Positions 34,492 to 44,600 of a DNA stretch of 64,000 bases are shown here, one piece after another; the first letter of the stretch is position 1; the number at the start of each line of letters is the position of its first letter. The stretch comes from an uncultured Mediterraneibacter sp. (GTDB lineage Bacteria > Bacillota > Clostridia > Lachnospirales > Lachnospiraceae): positions 29,159-93,158 of the forward strand of contig CALWMN010000012.1 of NCBI GenBank assembly GCA_944381935.1, written 5' to 3'. Under the pieces are notes generated by a model. That model had not been told where the DNA came from. It made no database searches and worked only from the letters and a program-made list of their open reading frames with translations. A program made the translations under genes and the position numbers.

Positions 34492-35505
34492 TCATGTGAT
34501 CTTTCGCCCTGCCCAAGTCTTTCTCATCAGCCACACGCAGAGGAAGGAGGCCGCCGCGATGCAGACTGTCAGCGCTGGAACCGCAATCCACGCTGACAGG
34601 TCCGACGGCTCCATATATTTCTTATAATTGTCCAGAAACAGGATGTGGATCAGGTAGATCCCGAAGGAACATCCGCAGAACAGGTCTATGATTTTCTTTG
34701 TCCGCTCTTTCAGTGTTATTTCACATTTCCCAAGCCGTATCACAAAGAGGAAGAAGGCGGAGCTTCCAAGCGCCAGCAGCGGATTCCCGTATGCCAGGAA
34801 TTGGTCCAGATGATCCCCGGCCATGAGGGTCCACCCCAGTGACAGCGCGAAGATCAGCGCCATACACGCCGCAAAGGTTCCAAGAGCCGCCTTCTGCCCT
34901 ATCCTCATATGCTTTCTGTATTTATAGATGTAATATCCGATAAAAACATAGAACGAGTACACCCTGTCCCCGATCAGGGGCAGGTCATAATAGGCTTCCC
35001 CGTGCTGGAGCGAGGAGACGTAATTGAAGATCACCGCCGCTGTAATCACGACAAGGAACGCCTGCTCCAGCTTCACATCCATTCCCCGGCACATCACCTG
35101 GAAAAACGGAAGGACGAGGTAGATCGGAATCATCGCATAGAGATACCACAGATGTGCCTCCGTCGGAACATACAGGATCTCTGCCAGGTCAAATTCCGTC
35201 CCCATATAAAAGGTGTTCCACAGATAGTAGATAAGGCTCCACACAACCAGGGCCGTAAAGAAGCGGATCAGCCGTTTTACATGCTTTTCAAGCGGCTCGT
35301 CCCTCCCCAACAGGAGAGCGCCCGATATCATGAAAAAACAGGGCACGCTGATTCTTGCCACCACATCGAGTACGAGTGAAAATATGTATTCTCCCCGGGA
35401 TATCCCGCCGAAATCACGGCAGTAATAATTCGTGACATGTATGACGATCACAAGAATAAAGGAAATCATCCTTATCATTTCCAGATTATAATTTTTCTCT
35501 TTCAA
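34492..35505 (-). CDS. Membrane acyltransferase (Acyltransferase_3 family)
   Basis: 337 residues with about ten transmembrane helices. The family N terminus is clear: NYNLEMIRMISFILVIVIHV with the catalytic His in VIHV, and a DVVARISVPCFFMISGALL segment. Members acetylate or acylate cell-surface carbohydrates, with the donor on the inside. The start overlaps the dinB stop by 20 bases, so it may be translated from the dinB message. The acceptor is unknown. Confidence 0.88.
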   Translation of the reverse strand: MKEKNYNLEMIRMISFILVIVIHVTNYYCRDFGGISRGEYIFSLVLDVVARISVPCFFMISGALLLGRDEPLEKHVKRLIRFFTALVVWSLIYYLWNTFYMGTEFDLAEILYVPTEAHLWYLYAMIPIYLVLPFFQVMCRGMDVKLEQAFLVVITAAVIFNYVSSLQHGEAYYDLPLIGDRVYSFYVFIGYYIYKYRKHMRIGQKAALGTFAACMALIFALSLGWTLMAGDHLDQFLAYGNPLLALGSSAFFLFVIRLGKCEITLKERTKKIIDLFCGCSFGIYLIHILFLDNYKKYMEPSDLSAWIAVPALTVCIAAASFLCVWLMRKTWAGRKIT

Positions 35506-36766
35506 TCTTCTGGTCCCCCATTCCCAAATTTTTCTTCCGGTTTTTCTCTCTGTCTGCCGCCCGGTCCGGGCGCTTCATGGCGCTTGCCTTTACTACGGCG
35601 CCGTCCCCGTAGCGCAGATTCAGTTCATGGAGCGCTTTGCTCAGCTTCTTATGCTTCTCGTCCGGTTCCTCCGGGATCCTGATATCAAAGATCGAGAGCT
35701 GTTCCGGTTCCGCTTCGTCCGACAGCTTTGAGGTACGGATGCCGAGAAGACGCACAGGTTCCCCGCTCCACGCTTCCCGAAACAGGCTGCATGCAGTCTC
35801 ATACAGAATCCCCGGATCATTGGACGCCTTCTCGAGCTGTGTCTGATGGGATACGGTGCGAAAATCATGGTACTTGATCTCCATGCTCACCATTCCTGCC
35901 TTTTTCCCCGCTTTTTTCAGGCGGTTCCCCACACTGCGGGAGAGTTCTGCAAACACCGGGTAAGCCTCTTCTTCTGTCACCGCATCCTCCGACAGGGTGG
36001 TAGAATTGCCGATCCCTTTTGCCTCCTCCGGTCTGGCCTGTACGGTATCCCCGCCGATGCCGTTGGCAAACTCCCACAGCATCCTGCCGTGGCTCTTTAA
36101 GTGGAGCATGATAAGCTTCGGGTCCGCCTGCGCCAGGTCCCCGATCGTATTGATCTCCAGCTTTTTTAGCACTTCTACGCTGGAATGTCCTGCCATGTAG
36201 AGTTCTCCCACGGGAAGCGGCCACATCTTCTTGCGGATCTCTTCCGGGAAAAGCGTGTGTACGCGGTCCGGCTTCTCAAAGTCCGACGCCATCTTGGCAA
36301 GCAGCTTGTTCGTGGAGATCCCGATGTTCACCGTGAACCCGAACTTCTCCCGGATCCCGTCCTTGATCTCGAAGGCGCCGTCAACCGGAGAGTGATAGCG
36401 GCGGGCAATCCCGGTGAAGTCCATATAACATTCATCCACGCTGACCTGCTCGATCTCTTTCGTAAATGTCCGAAGGTATTCCATCAAAAGCCGGCTCTTT
36501 TCCCGGTACATCCTGTGATCCGGCGGTTCCATCACAAGATTCGGGCACTTACGAAAGGCATTCGCAACAGGTTCTCCCGTGCGAATGCCATATCTTTTGG
36601 CAGCGGGGGACTTGGCGAGAACCACGCCATGCCGCGACTTTTGGTCGCCGCCAATGATAGCGGGTATCTCACGCAGGTCCACCTCTGCCCCCTTTTTCAG
36701 TTGTTCCGCCGCCGTCCAGCTAAGGTAGGCGGAATTAACGTCTATATGGAAAATGATCGATGCCAT
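35486..36766 (-). CDS. dinB: DNA polymerase IV (Y family)
   Basis: Error-prone translesion polymerase. 426 residues: HIDVNSAYLSW (first metal site), SVDECYMDFTG (about 103-113, catalytic Asp-Glu), helix-hairpin-helix motifs (about 180-215), and the little-finger domain. QLSIFD near residue 370 is a fitting beta-clamp-binding motif. The C-terminal tail is basic. No LexA box was recognised upstream; the gene follows clpB by 16 bases and probably shares its transcript. Confidence 0.95.
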   Translation of the reverse strand: MASIIFHIDVNSAYLSWTAAEQLKKGAEVDLREIPAIIGGDQKSRHGVVLAKSPAAKRYGIRTGEPVANAFRKCPNLVMEPPDHRMYREKSRLLMEYLRTFTKEIEQVSVDECYMDFTGIARRYHSPVDGAFEIKDGIREKFGFTVNIGISTNKLLAKMASDFEKPDRVHTLFPEEIRKKMWPLPVGELYMAGHSSVEVLKKLEINTIGDLAQADPKLIMLHLKSHGRMLWEFANGIGGDTVQARPEEAKGIGNSTTLSEDAVTEEEAYPVFAELSRSVGNRLKKAGKKAGMVSMEIKYHDFRTVSHQTQLEKASNDPGILYETACSLFREAWSGEPVRLLGIRTSKLSDEAEPEQLSIFDIRIPEEPDEKHKKLSKALHELNLRYGDGAVVKASAMKRPDRAADREKNRKKNLGMGDQKIEREKL

Positions 36767-36782
36767 ATAAAAGACTGTCCTT

Positions 36783-39389
36783 TCACTGCTCTGAAACTGC
36801 GACCCGGTCTTTTATCCTTGCCTCCAGTTTCCCGTCAACGACGTCGATGAGAATCGTGTCTCCCCGTCCGACATTTCCCCCAAGGATCAGCCGGGCCGCC
36901 AGTGTCTCCACATTTTTCTGGAGATACCGCTTCAGCGGCCTTGCGCCGTACATCGGTTCATATCCTCCGTCCACAACGAAGTCTTTCGCCGCATCGGTAA
37001 GCTCTACACGAAGCTCCTTCTCGACCAGTCGTCTGTTGACGTCTGCTATCAACAAATCAATAATGGCATGAATGTTGTCTTTCGTCAATGGCTTGAACAT
37101 AATTATTTCATCCAGCCTGTTTAAAAATTCCGGTCTGAAATGTGCCCTCAGCTCATTCATCGTCATGTTCTGGGAATTTTCGTCAAGGGTTCCGTCGTCC
37201 TGGATGCCTTCCAGCAGATAATTTGCACCTATATTGGAAGTCATGATAAGGATCGTATTCTTGAAATCCACCGTCCTTCCCTGGGAATCAGTGATACGCC
37301 CGTCATCGAGCACCTGCAGAAGTACATTGAACACATCCGGGTGCGCCTTCTCGATCTCATCAAAAAGCACGACCGAGTACGGTTTCCTACGGACTGCCTC
37401 TGTAAGCTGCCCACCTTCATCATACCCGACATATCCCGGAGGTGCTCCGATGAGTCTGGAAACAGAGTATTTCTCCATATACTCACTCATATCGATACGG
37501 ACCATATTGTTCTCATCGTCAAACAGGCTTTGGGCAAGCGCCTTGGCAAGCTCTGTCTTACCGACGCCGGTAGGTCCCAGGAACAGGAAAGAGCCGATCG
37601 GTTTGGACGGATCCTTGATCCCCGCCTTAGAACGGATGATCGCTTCCGTCACCAGCTCTACGCCCTCATCCTGGCCGATCACCCGCCTGTGGAGCTCATC
37701 CGCCAGATTAAGCGTCTTGGTCCGCTCGCTCTCATTGAGCTTTGCCACGGGGATCCCGGTCCATCTGGATACGATCCTTGCGATCTCATCGTCCGTGACA
37801 GACTCATGGACAAGGGACATATCCTTTGCCTTAACTTTTTCCTCCTCTTCCTCCAGCTGTTTCTGGAGCTGAGGCAGCCTGCCGTACTGAAGTTCCGCCG
37901 CCTTATTCAGGTCATATTCCCTCTGCGCCTTCTGGATCTCTTTGTTCACCTGCTCGATCTCTTCCCGGATCTTCTGCACACGCTCAACAGAGGTCTTTTC
38001 ATTCTCCCACTGAACCTTCTTGCCGGCATATTCCTCTTTCAGCCCCGCAAGTTCCTCCTGAAGATGCTCCAGGCGTTCGCGGCTTAAGCGGTCTTCCTCT
38101 TTCTTGAGCGCCTCTTCCTCGATCTCCAGCTGCATCACGCGCCGTCTCAGCTCGTCTAACTCTGTCGGCATGGAGTCCAGCTCCGTCTTGATCAGGGCGC
38201 ATGCCTCATCTACAAGGTCAATCGCCTTATCCGGCAGGAACCGGTCTGAGATATAGCGGTGGGATAAAGTTGCCGCTGCCACAAGCGCACTGTCTGTAAT
38301 CTTCACTCCGTGGAACACTTCGTAGCGTTCTTTCAGCCCCCTGAGAATAGAGATAGCGTCCTCCACACTCGGCTCTTCCACCATAACCGGCTGGAAACGC
38401 CTCTCCAGCGCTGCGTCTTTCTCAATATACTGACGATACTCATCCAGCGTCGTCGCACCGATACAGTGCAGTTCACCTCTTGCGAGCATGGGTTTTAGCA
38501 TATTTCCGGCGTCCATCGCACCGTCCGTCTTGCCCGCTCCCACGATGGTGTGGAGCTCATCAATAAACAGGATGATCCTGCCATCACTGTTCTTCACCTC
38601 TTCCAGGACGGCTTTGAGCCGCTCTTCAAACTCCCCCCGGTATTTTGCGCCTGCTACAAGCGCGCCCATATCCAGGGAAAAGATTGTCTTCTCCTTGAGT
38701 CCTTCCGGCACATCTCCGCTTACGATACGCTGCGCCAGTCCCTCTACGACCGCTGTCTTTCCAACTCCTGGCTCTCCGATAAGCACCGGGTTGTTCTTCG
38801 TTTTGCGGGACAGGATACGGATGACATTGCGGATTTCCTCGTCACGTCCGATGACCGGGTCCAGCTTCTGGTCCCGCGCCCGCTCTACAAGATCCTGCCC
38901 GTATTTGTTCAATGTGTCATATGTCGCCTCTGGATTGTCACTGGTTACTCTCTGGTTCCCTCTGACTGTAGAGAGCGCATGGAGAAATCCCTCCCTGCTG
39001 ATGCCATACTCCCGAAAAATCTGTTTCATCTCTTTGCTGGCATATTTGATCAGGGCAAGGAACAGATGCTCGACAGAGACATATTCATCTCCCATTTGTT
39101 TTGCCTCGTCCTCTGCGTGGATCAGGACATTGTTCAGATCCTGTCCCACATAAGCCTTTCCTCCCTGGACTTTCGGGCGTTTCCCGATCGCCTGCTCTAT
39201 ACTGTTGAGAAAGAGCTGCCCCTGTATGCTCATTTTCTCAAGAAGTTTTAAAATCAGGCTGTCATCCTGCGTCAAAAGCGCATAGAGCAGATGCTCCTGC
39301 GCCAGTTCCTGATTTCCGTTGTCTGCTGCGACTTTCTCGCAGTTTTGCACCGCCTGCAATGAATTTTGTGTAAATTTATTAATATTCAT
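36783..39389 (-). CDS. clpB: ATP-dependent chaperone ClpB
   Basis: Hsp104-type disaggregase working with DnaK. 868 residues from the ATG at 39389 ([12 protein letters not shown]); the open frame extends 60 codons upstream through the promoter and CIRCE site, so the upstream starts are rejected. An N domain with two Clp repeats (about 1-145) is followed by AAA-1 with [12 protein letters not shown], the coiled-coil M domain (about 405-520, which distinguishes ClpB), AAA-2 with [11 protein letters not shown], and an arginine-finger region. It is controlled by its own heat-shock promoter. Confidence 0.97.
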   Translation of the reverse strand: MNINKFTQNSLQAVQNCEKVAADNGNQELAQEHLLYALLTQDDSLILKLLEKMSIQGQLFLNSIEQAIGKRPKVQGGKAYVGQDLNNVLIHAEDEAKQMGDEYVSVEHLFLALIKYASKEMKQIFREYGISREGFLHALSTVRGNQRVTSDNPEATYDTLNKYGQDLVERARDQKLDPVIGRDEEIRNVIRILSRKTKNNPVLIGEPGVGKTAVVEGLAQRIVSGDVPEGLKEKTIFSLDMGALVAGAKYRGEFEERLKAVLEEVKNSDGRIILFIDELHTIVGAGKTDGAMDAGNMLKPMLARGELHCIGATTLDEYRQYIEKDAALERRFQPVMVEEPSVEDAISILRGLKERYEVFHGVKITDSALVAAATLSHRYISDRFLPDKAIDLVDEACALIKTELDSMPTELDELRRRVMQLEIEEEALKKEEDRLSRERLEHLQEELAGLKEEYAGKKVQWENEKTSVERVQKIREEIEQVNKEIQKAQREYDLNKAAELQYGRLPQLQKQLEEEEEKVKAKDMSLVHESVTDDEIARIVSRWTGIPVAKLNESERTKTLNLADELHRRVIGQDEGVELVTEAIIRSKAGIKDPSKPIGSFLFLGPTGVGKTELAKALAQSLFDDENNMVRIDMSEYMEKYSVSRLIGAPPGYVGYDEGGQLTEAVRRKPYSVVLFDEIEKAHPDVFNVLLQVLDDGRITDSQGRTVDFKNTILIMTSNIGANYLLEGIQDDGTLDENSQNMTMNELRAHFRPEFLNRLDEIIMFKPLTKDNIHAIIDLLIADVNRRLVEKELRVELTDAAKDFVVDGGYEPMYGARPLKRYLQKNVETLAARLILGGNVGRGDTILIDVVDGKLEARIKDRVAVSEQ

Positions 39390-39536
39390 GGCTGTCTCCC
39401 TCCTTCTGGACCGGTGATATTCCCCGGCGTTTTGAACCACGTATGTCCTGTCTTCTCTATTTTTCCCATGATACCGCAGATTTTTCCGCACTTTATACTC
39501 CCGGATAACTTTCCCCTGGCACCATGTTCTATTAGT

Positions 39537-39579
39537 AATATAGCAAGAGTTGTTAGCCACGTCAAGCATTGAGTGCTAA
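39537..39579 (-). promoter_or_regulatory. clpB promoter overlapped by a degenerate CIRCE element
   Basis: On the minus strand TTGACG (39560-39565) and TATATT (39537-39542) are exactly 17 bases apart. Overlapping the -35 is TTAGCACTC, nine bases, then CGTGGCTAA (39553-39579). The first arm is a perfect CIRCE half-site; the second matches GAGTGCTAA at 6 of 9. HrcA bound here would block the promoter. No CtsR direct repeat was seen. Confidence 0.7.
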
Positions 39580-39962
39580 TTTTTTCTTTATTTTTTGCAT
39601 TCCCCGTAAAATCAATGGCTTTCCGACCGGCTCACTCACAGTAAAGCCTGTTTTCCAACTTACCTTCCAGCCGTTACTCCTCGTTATAAAGTTGCGTACA
39701 AAAAGAATTGATAAATCAGATTTCTGATGAATAAGTTGTTTTGAAACGCTCATTTTATTGTCCTCGTTGAATTTCAGCTATTCTTGACTGTGCCTGAATA
39801 GTACTGTTTTTTTGTGGCTGCATACTACCTGCCCAGCACACCCAATTCAGCGACTTATAGTTGCACCCCTCATAGATACAGGCTTTTTAATCGTCAAGAA
39901 TAAGGTTTTCACTTTTCCCAAACTCTTAACTATTATTATTCAATAGGAAGCCGGCAATAAAT
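39580..39962. other. Gene-poor left edge of the decayed island
   Basis: About 380 bases with no supported gene. A 63-codon minus-strand frame (39562-39753) has no ribosome binding site worth naming and no recognised family, and it runs into the CIRCE element. The stretch is more AT-rich than the housekeeping genes to its left. No clear attachment repeat was found. Confidence 0.4.
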
Positions 39963-40453
39963 TTATTTCTTCTGCTGTCTCTGCGAAGCATGGTTCTGTG
40001 CTGCCTTGATGTACCATTCCACATCTGGCCCCGGTAGTTGGCGTTTTCCACCGTATCGGCAACAGGATTGAAGCCGTTCTTCATTATGCTGTGCCAGTCC
40101 CGGCCAGTATCGCAGACGGGAGAGGACATAGGCGTAAAGCACATCATAGCGGATATAATGCTTCCGACCTGTCTTGCTGGCGCTTTCCCCGCGCTCCAAG
40201 TCAGGATATTTCTCTGCCATGTAGGCGTGAAAGCCGTCCTGCCACTTCGTCAGGTTTGCCCGGTTGCCGATAATCCCTTTGCACAAAGGCGGTTGTCCTT
40301 TGTCAGCGGAACAAAGGCCAAGTGCAGGTGGGGCGTTTTTTCGTCCACGTGTACCACCGCCGACACGATATTTTCCCGTCCTACCCGGCGGGTGAGGAAA
40401 TCCGCCCGAAAGAACAAAAAAGATACTCGGCAGATTTCACGGAATATGGGCAA
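39963..40453 (-). pseudogene. Broken MobV/Pre-type relaxase fragment
   Basis: Two reading frames on the minus strand together give an internal part of a MobV plasmid-mobilisation relaxase. The upstream frame holds [20 protein letters not shown] then [11 protein letters not shown], which contains the H-x-D-E-x-T-P-H-x-H metal-binding signature. It is then shifted into the next frame, which continues with [20 protein letters not shown] and LERGESASKTGRKH. Both the true N terminus and the C-terminal half are gone, and the sequence after GRKH no longer looks like MobV. The 5' break lies at about 40395, where a permease fragment begins on the other strand. Non-functional. Confidence 0.75.
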
Positions 40454-40929
40454 ATATCATCGCATCCCTGCTCGGTACGGTAACACCGTTTTGCTCGTGT
40501 TCCTCTATTCCGCTGTTTATCGGATTTACAAGCGCAGGCTTGCCACTTGGCGTTACATTCTCCTTTTTGATTTCTTCGCCAATGGTTGACCTCGGAAGCC
40601 TTGTCTTACTGATGAGTATTTTCGGTTGGAAAGTTGCTGTTTTATATGTAATATTCGGTTTAGTTATCGCTGTAATAGGTGGGACTCTAATCGAAAAATT
40701 ACACCTCGATAATCAAGTGGAAGAATATATCCGAAACGGTCACTCGATCGATGTCCCGCAGGAGGAGCTGCATTTCAAAGACCGTATGAAATTTGCGTGG
40801 GAACATGTCGCTGAAACTGCCAAAAAGGTTGCGCCCTATGTTTTGATCGGCATTTTCATTGGAATATGTGCCGCTGGTATTATTATTGCAGGCTATCTTT
40901 TCAACGCAATACAATATTTAATTGTTTAA
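40396..40929 (+). pseudogene. Truncated permease of the ArsP/YraQ (UPF0718) family
   Basis: A frame open from 40396 (right after a TGA) and closed at 40929 encodes the core of a COG0701-type permease: [10 protein letters not shown], then GTVTPFCSCSSIPLFIGF with the CSCS motif, and LPLGVTFSFLISSPMVD. It has no N terminus, because the sequence abuts the MobV fragment at about 40395. It also seems to lack the second half: PYVLIGIFIGI runs directly into AAGIIIAGYLFNA, which in full-length relatives lies over 100 residues later. So it is both truncated and internally deleted. A TTG at 40540 could be read as a start but would give only a partial protein. Confidence 0.65.
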
Positions 40930-40947
40930 TTTTAGGAGGTTATCATT

Positions 40948-41376
40948 ATGGAATTATTTAACTTTGGAAAGAAAAAGGTAGCCTTTATTTGTGTGCATAA
41001 CTCCTGCCGCAGTCAGATTGCAGAAGCACTTGGAAAACATTTGGCGGGAGATAAGTTTGATTTCTATTCTGCCGGAACAGAAACAAAATCACAAATCAAT
41101 CAGGACGCTGTGCGGCTTATGAAACAGCTTTATGGGATAGATATGGAGCAAAGCCAGTATAGCAAGACGATTGATAAAATCCCCACGCCCGATCTTGCGA
41201 TTTCAATGGGGTGTGATGTCGGCTGTCCCTATATCGGCAGAGCGTTTGATGATAATTGGGAACTTCCCTCTCTACTGAGCGAAGTGCAAAAAGAAAATAA
41301 TCATCAATGCTCAGGATATGAAAGTCACGCTTGCAGAACACAAATAAGATTTTTATGTATGCCGCCGCATGGATAA
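40948..41376 (+). CDS. arsC: ArsC-like arsenate reductase (LMW phosphatase fold), C terminus altered
   Basis: AGGAGG lies 8 bases before the ATG. The N-terminal 100 residues fit thioredoxin-type ArsC: VAFICVHNSCRSQIAEAL is the P-loop with CxxNxCRS (Cys15 and following), FYSAGTE, and MGCDVGCPYIGRAFDDNWEL, where the further resolving cysteines lie. After NWEL the family normally continues DPTGK and a helix; here it reads PSLLSEVQKENN and ends in an unrelated Cys/His-containing tail. This suggests a recombination or frameshift near 41265. Next to a permease fragment, it looks like the remains of an ars operon. Activity doubtful. Confidence 0.7.
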   Translation: MELFNFGKKKVAFICVHNSCRSQIAEALGKHLAGDKFDFYSAGTETKSQINQDAVRLMKQLYGIDMEQSQYSKTIDKIPTPDLAISMGCDVGCPYIGRAFDDNWELPSLLSEVQKENNHQCSGYESHACRTQIRFLCMPPHG

Positions 41377-41395
41377 TACCATAGCGGCGGTTTTT
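41362..41395 (+). terminator. Intrinsic terminator after arsC
   Basis: CCGCCGCATGG pairs with CCATAGCGGCGG (one bulge), with a six-base loop, and is followed by TTTTT. It overlaps the last codons of the altered arsC frame, which hints that the original arsC stop lay further upstream. Confidence 0.8.
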
Positions 41396-41603
41396 CGTGC
41401 CTATCGGCTGTCTCTGTCAAAGGATTTCTTTCTCTGTCTTGGTTGGCTTCTTTGCTTGCCCTGCGCCTGAAGCTGGCGCAGGCGTTCATGGCAGCCTACC
41501 GTAAGGCAGAGGCGACGGTAGCCAACCACAACCGGGAGCTTGCCGCAGGGGAGCGTCAACGCAGGGAGAGCCTCAGGCTTCCTGCGGTGCATACATAAAG
41601 ATT
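41396..41603. other. Unassigned mobile-element debris
   Basis: A GC-rich plus-strand stretch whose third frame reads KLAQAFMAAYRKAEATVANH before a stop at about 41600. It looks like the tail of a coding region without a start. Its family was not recognised. Together with the MobV and ars pieces it is best read as leftover sequence of an integrated element. Confidence 0.35.
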
Positions 41604-41640
41604 GCACCCTGCGGGTTCATTCCACAGGGCGCATGGTTGC
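41604..41640 (-). terminator. Probable terminator of the surface-protein gene
   Basis: On the minus strand GCGCCCTGTGG pairs with CCCGCAGGGTGC (mostly; one wobble and one mismatch), loop AATGAA, followed by AATCTTTATG. The stem is good but the T run is short. It begins about 15 bases after the stop. Confidence 0.45.
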
Positions 41641-41646
41641 CATGGA

Positions 41647-44600
41647 TTATCTGTTATATTTTCTCTTTCGGCTATAAAGAGCTGTACCGGTCAGGGCTGC
41701 ACCCGATACAAGCAGTGCTGCTATCCAGAGGGTGATGCTGCGATTGTCGCCGGTCTGAGGGCTGTCTGTTTTCCCTGTATCAGAGTTGTCTTTATCGCCC
41801 GTCTGGCCGCCGCCAGTCGGGACAGACGTTTTCTCGGCAACCGTAAAGGTGCCGGTCGCTTCGCCATCGGTGTACAGCACCGTGATGGTGTGCTCACCCG
41901 CCGGAAGGGTATTCAGATACTCCGCCTTCAGGGTGATGACCGTGCTGCCGCTTGCCGCCGTATAATTAGCCGCATCTACAGCCTTGCCATCCACCTCAAT
42001 GCCAGTGAACTTGCTAAACGCGCCGTTTGCCGTAAAGGTCAGGCTTCCATCGCTGTTCTGTATCCATGTGCTGCCGTGCCCTTCGATGATGCGGTAAGCG
42101 CCAAGGCCAGCCAGCAGACTTTCCAGCTTTTCTTTTATTTCTGCCGGAATCAGGGATTTTTCATACTCGCTGAGAGCGTCATACTGTTCCTTCACTGCTC
42201 CTATTTGCTTTTCCGCTTCGGTGTCGTCCGGGCTTACCGTATCCGGCAGGGCTTCCATCGCAGCTTCAGCGTTTTCCACCCTTGCAATGAGTTTAAGGGC
42301 TTCCTCAATCCTCTTCTGCGCTTCTTCTAACGCCGCTTTTTCTTCGTCGGTGTAGTTGCCGCTAAACTCGTCAAGCGCCTGCTGAATATCCTTTTTTGCC
42401 TGTTCCAGCGTACTTTTGTCCTCCAGCGTTACATTGTCTGTCGTAATGTCCTGCGTCTGCCTGATAGATTCGGTGTAGGCCGCCTGCTCTGCCGAATCCA
42501 GTCGGCCAAGAATATCCTGGGCTTCACCTGCGAACTCCTCAAGGATAGTCTTTTCCTCCTCCGTCAGATTATCGTCAGTCAGCCTTTCCTTCAGGTCGTT
42601 CAGATATTCCTGCACGGTTCCACGTTCAGAAGAAGTCGCGTTGTCCCGCGTAATACCGGCAATAGCTTCCGACAATGAAGCTGTCGTTTTCATAGTAACG
42701 GCAACGGTTGTTTCATGGCCCACCTTATCGGCAGCCGCGATCGTATAACTGGTATCCGTATTGCCCGCAAGGGTAAACGCGCCGTTTTCATCCCAGGAAA
42801 CCGGCTGCCCGTTTATCGTTACGCTCTCAAGATTTGTCTCTGTTACGGTAACTTTTTGCGTTGTGTAATAGGTTTCCCCGTTTGTGACGCCGGAAATCAC
42901 CGGGTCTGTCAGGTCAAAGGCCACTCCATCGGAGGCGAAGCAGGCCACATTGTCCGCATTGTCCGTCACCTTTACATAGTAGATAAACTTTTCTGCATCC
43001 CGCGCCGTCTCAGCGATCGGTTCCGTATAAGTCGTCCAGCCAGTGATTGCCGCAACTTCATCTTCGGAAAGAATCGCTTCGCTGCGGAAGTATTCGATGG
43101 ATTTTACGCCGCTTCCCGAATCGCTTGCACTTATCGTAACGTCCACGTTCTCTTTAAAGAACAAACCAAAAGAAACCGCATTGATAAATTTCTTGACGGA
43201 GTTTTCCTTGATCTTGATATCACCTTCCGGCGCAGTGATATCCGCAACGCCGTCCACTGTGATCGATGTATCCGACTGAATTGTCACGCTGTAAGTACCA
43301 TCCGCGCCCTGTGTCAGGGTTATGCCGTTGGCTTTTACCGCAAAGCTGTCCGTTGCCGAATATCCTTCCGCAAGATGGACCTTAAAAGTAAATACCGAAT
43401 TGTAGTTAAGCGTTGTCCCGTCATCGGTAGAAACGCTATATCCTGCAGGACTTGCCGGAAGCGTCACCGTATAGGCTCGCGTGCCGGAAGAAAACTGCGC
43501 CGTATAGACAGCCGGCCCGCTTGCCGCCGCAACAGTCGGAGACCAGCCGGTAAAAGTGTAGACAGTATCTACCGTCGGCTCTTTGCTGCCATCGGCGTGG
43601 GCTGGCGTTTCTCCGCTCAATACATACGTTGTATCGTCTGCCGTGCCGTCACCGTTGGTATCCCAGTGGATCTGGTAAGAAAGCGCCTTGTTAGCAGGAG
43701 CTGTACCGGTGTAAGTGCTGCCGGCATTGATACGGGCCTCCCCTTTGTTGGTGATCGTGCCGTCGTTTTGAACCGTTCCGCTGTTTTCCAGGATGCCTTC
43801 AACAATCAGCTCGCCTTTAACCGTCAGCGTTACCCCGGCCGGAATCGTCCATGTAGTGCCGGCCGGAATCGTCAGCGTTTCTCCTTCTTCTACCGTGAAA
43901 TCCATGGCCAGTTCCTGATTGCCGTAGACGGTTCCTGCGTTCTTCAAAAACAGGATGCCATGGAAGGTGTACGGCGCATTACCGGCATTGGTCTGATCGG
44001 TGTACACGATAGCATTGCTGCCCTCCGGCGCATAAAGACCGCCTGTTTGATTTCCTACCGTTGTTCCGCTTCCGATGCCTTCTGTTTTTACCAATCCGGC
44101 TGAAATATTTATTTTGCCGCCGGTTCGATAATTCCCTGCCCCCAGTCCGGAATGGGCGCTTCCATCGAGAGCTGCCTCAATGGAGCCTCCGTAAATATTG
44201 ACGTCGGCATTTGTTCCGCCAATCGCCATCCAGTTGTAGTGTCCGCTGGTGGCGGTCAGTTTTCCCATACGAGAGCCGTTGGACTGTGCATAGATGTTTA
44301 ACGTGTGGTTCTCCGCGTTGATGCCGCCGTTTTCATTTCGCCCATTTACTGTTAAGGCCGCGCCGTCCATCAGCAGGAGATTAATGTCACCGTTCACAGT
44401 AACGCCGTTATTGATCGTGACATTGCCGATGGCAATGTACCATGTGGTCTTCCCATCCACTTTCTGCCATGCAGAAGCTGTCGCGGTCACAGGGACAAGC
44501 GCGCAGTCCCCTGAAATATATACGATTTCACCCTGTTCATTGAGATAATAAAGATCTTTTATCAACTGGCTATCCGCGCCATTTACGTCCGATGTCGTGA

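Noticed and set aside
39562-39753. 63-codon minus-strand frame over the clpB control region
   Set aside because: It overlaps the CIRCE site and promoter, and no family was recognised.
42715-44103. 462-codon plus-strand frame opposite the surface-protein gene
   Set aside because: A shadow of repeat-rich coding sequence, rich in Arg and Cys, with no domain pattern or start signal.
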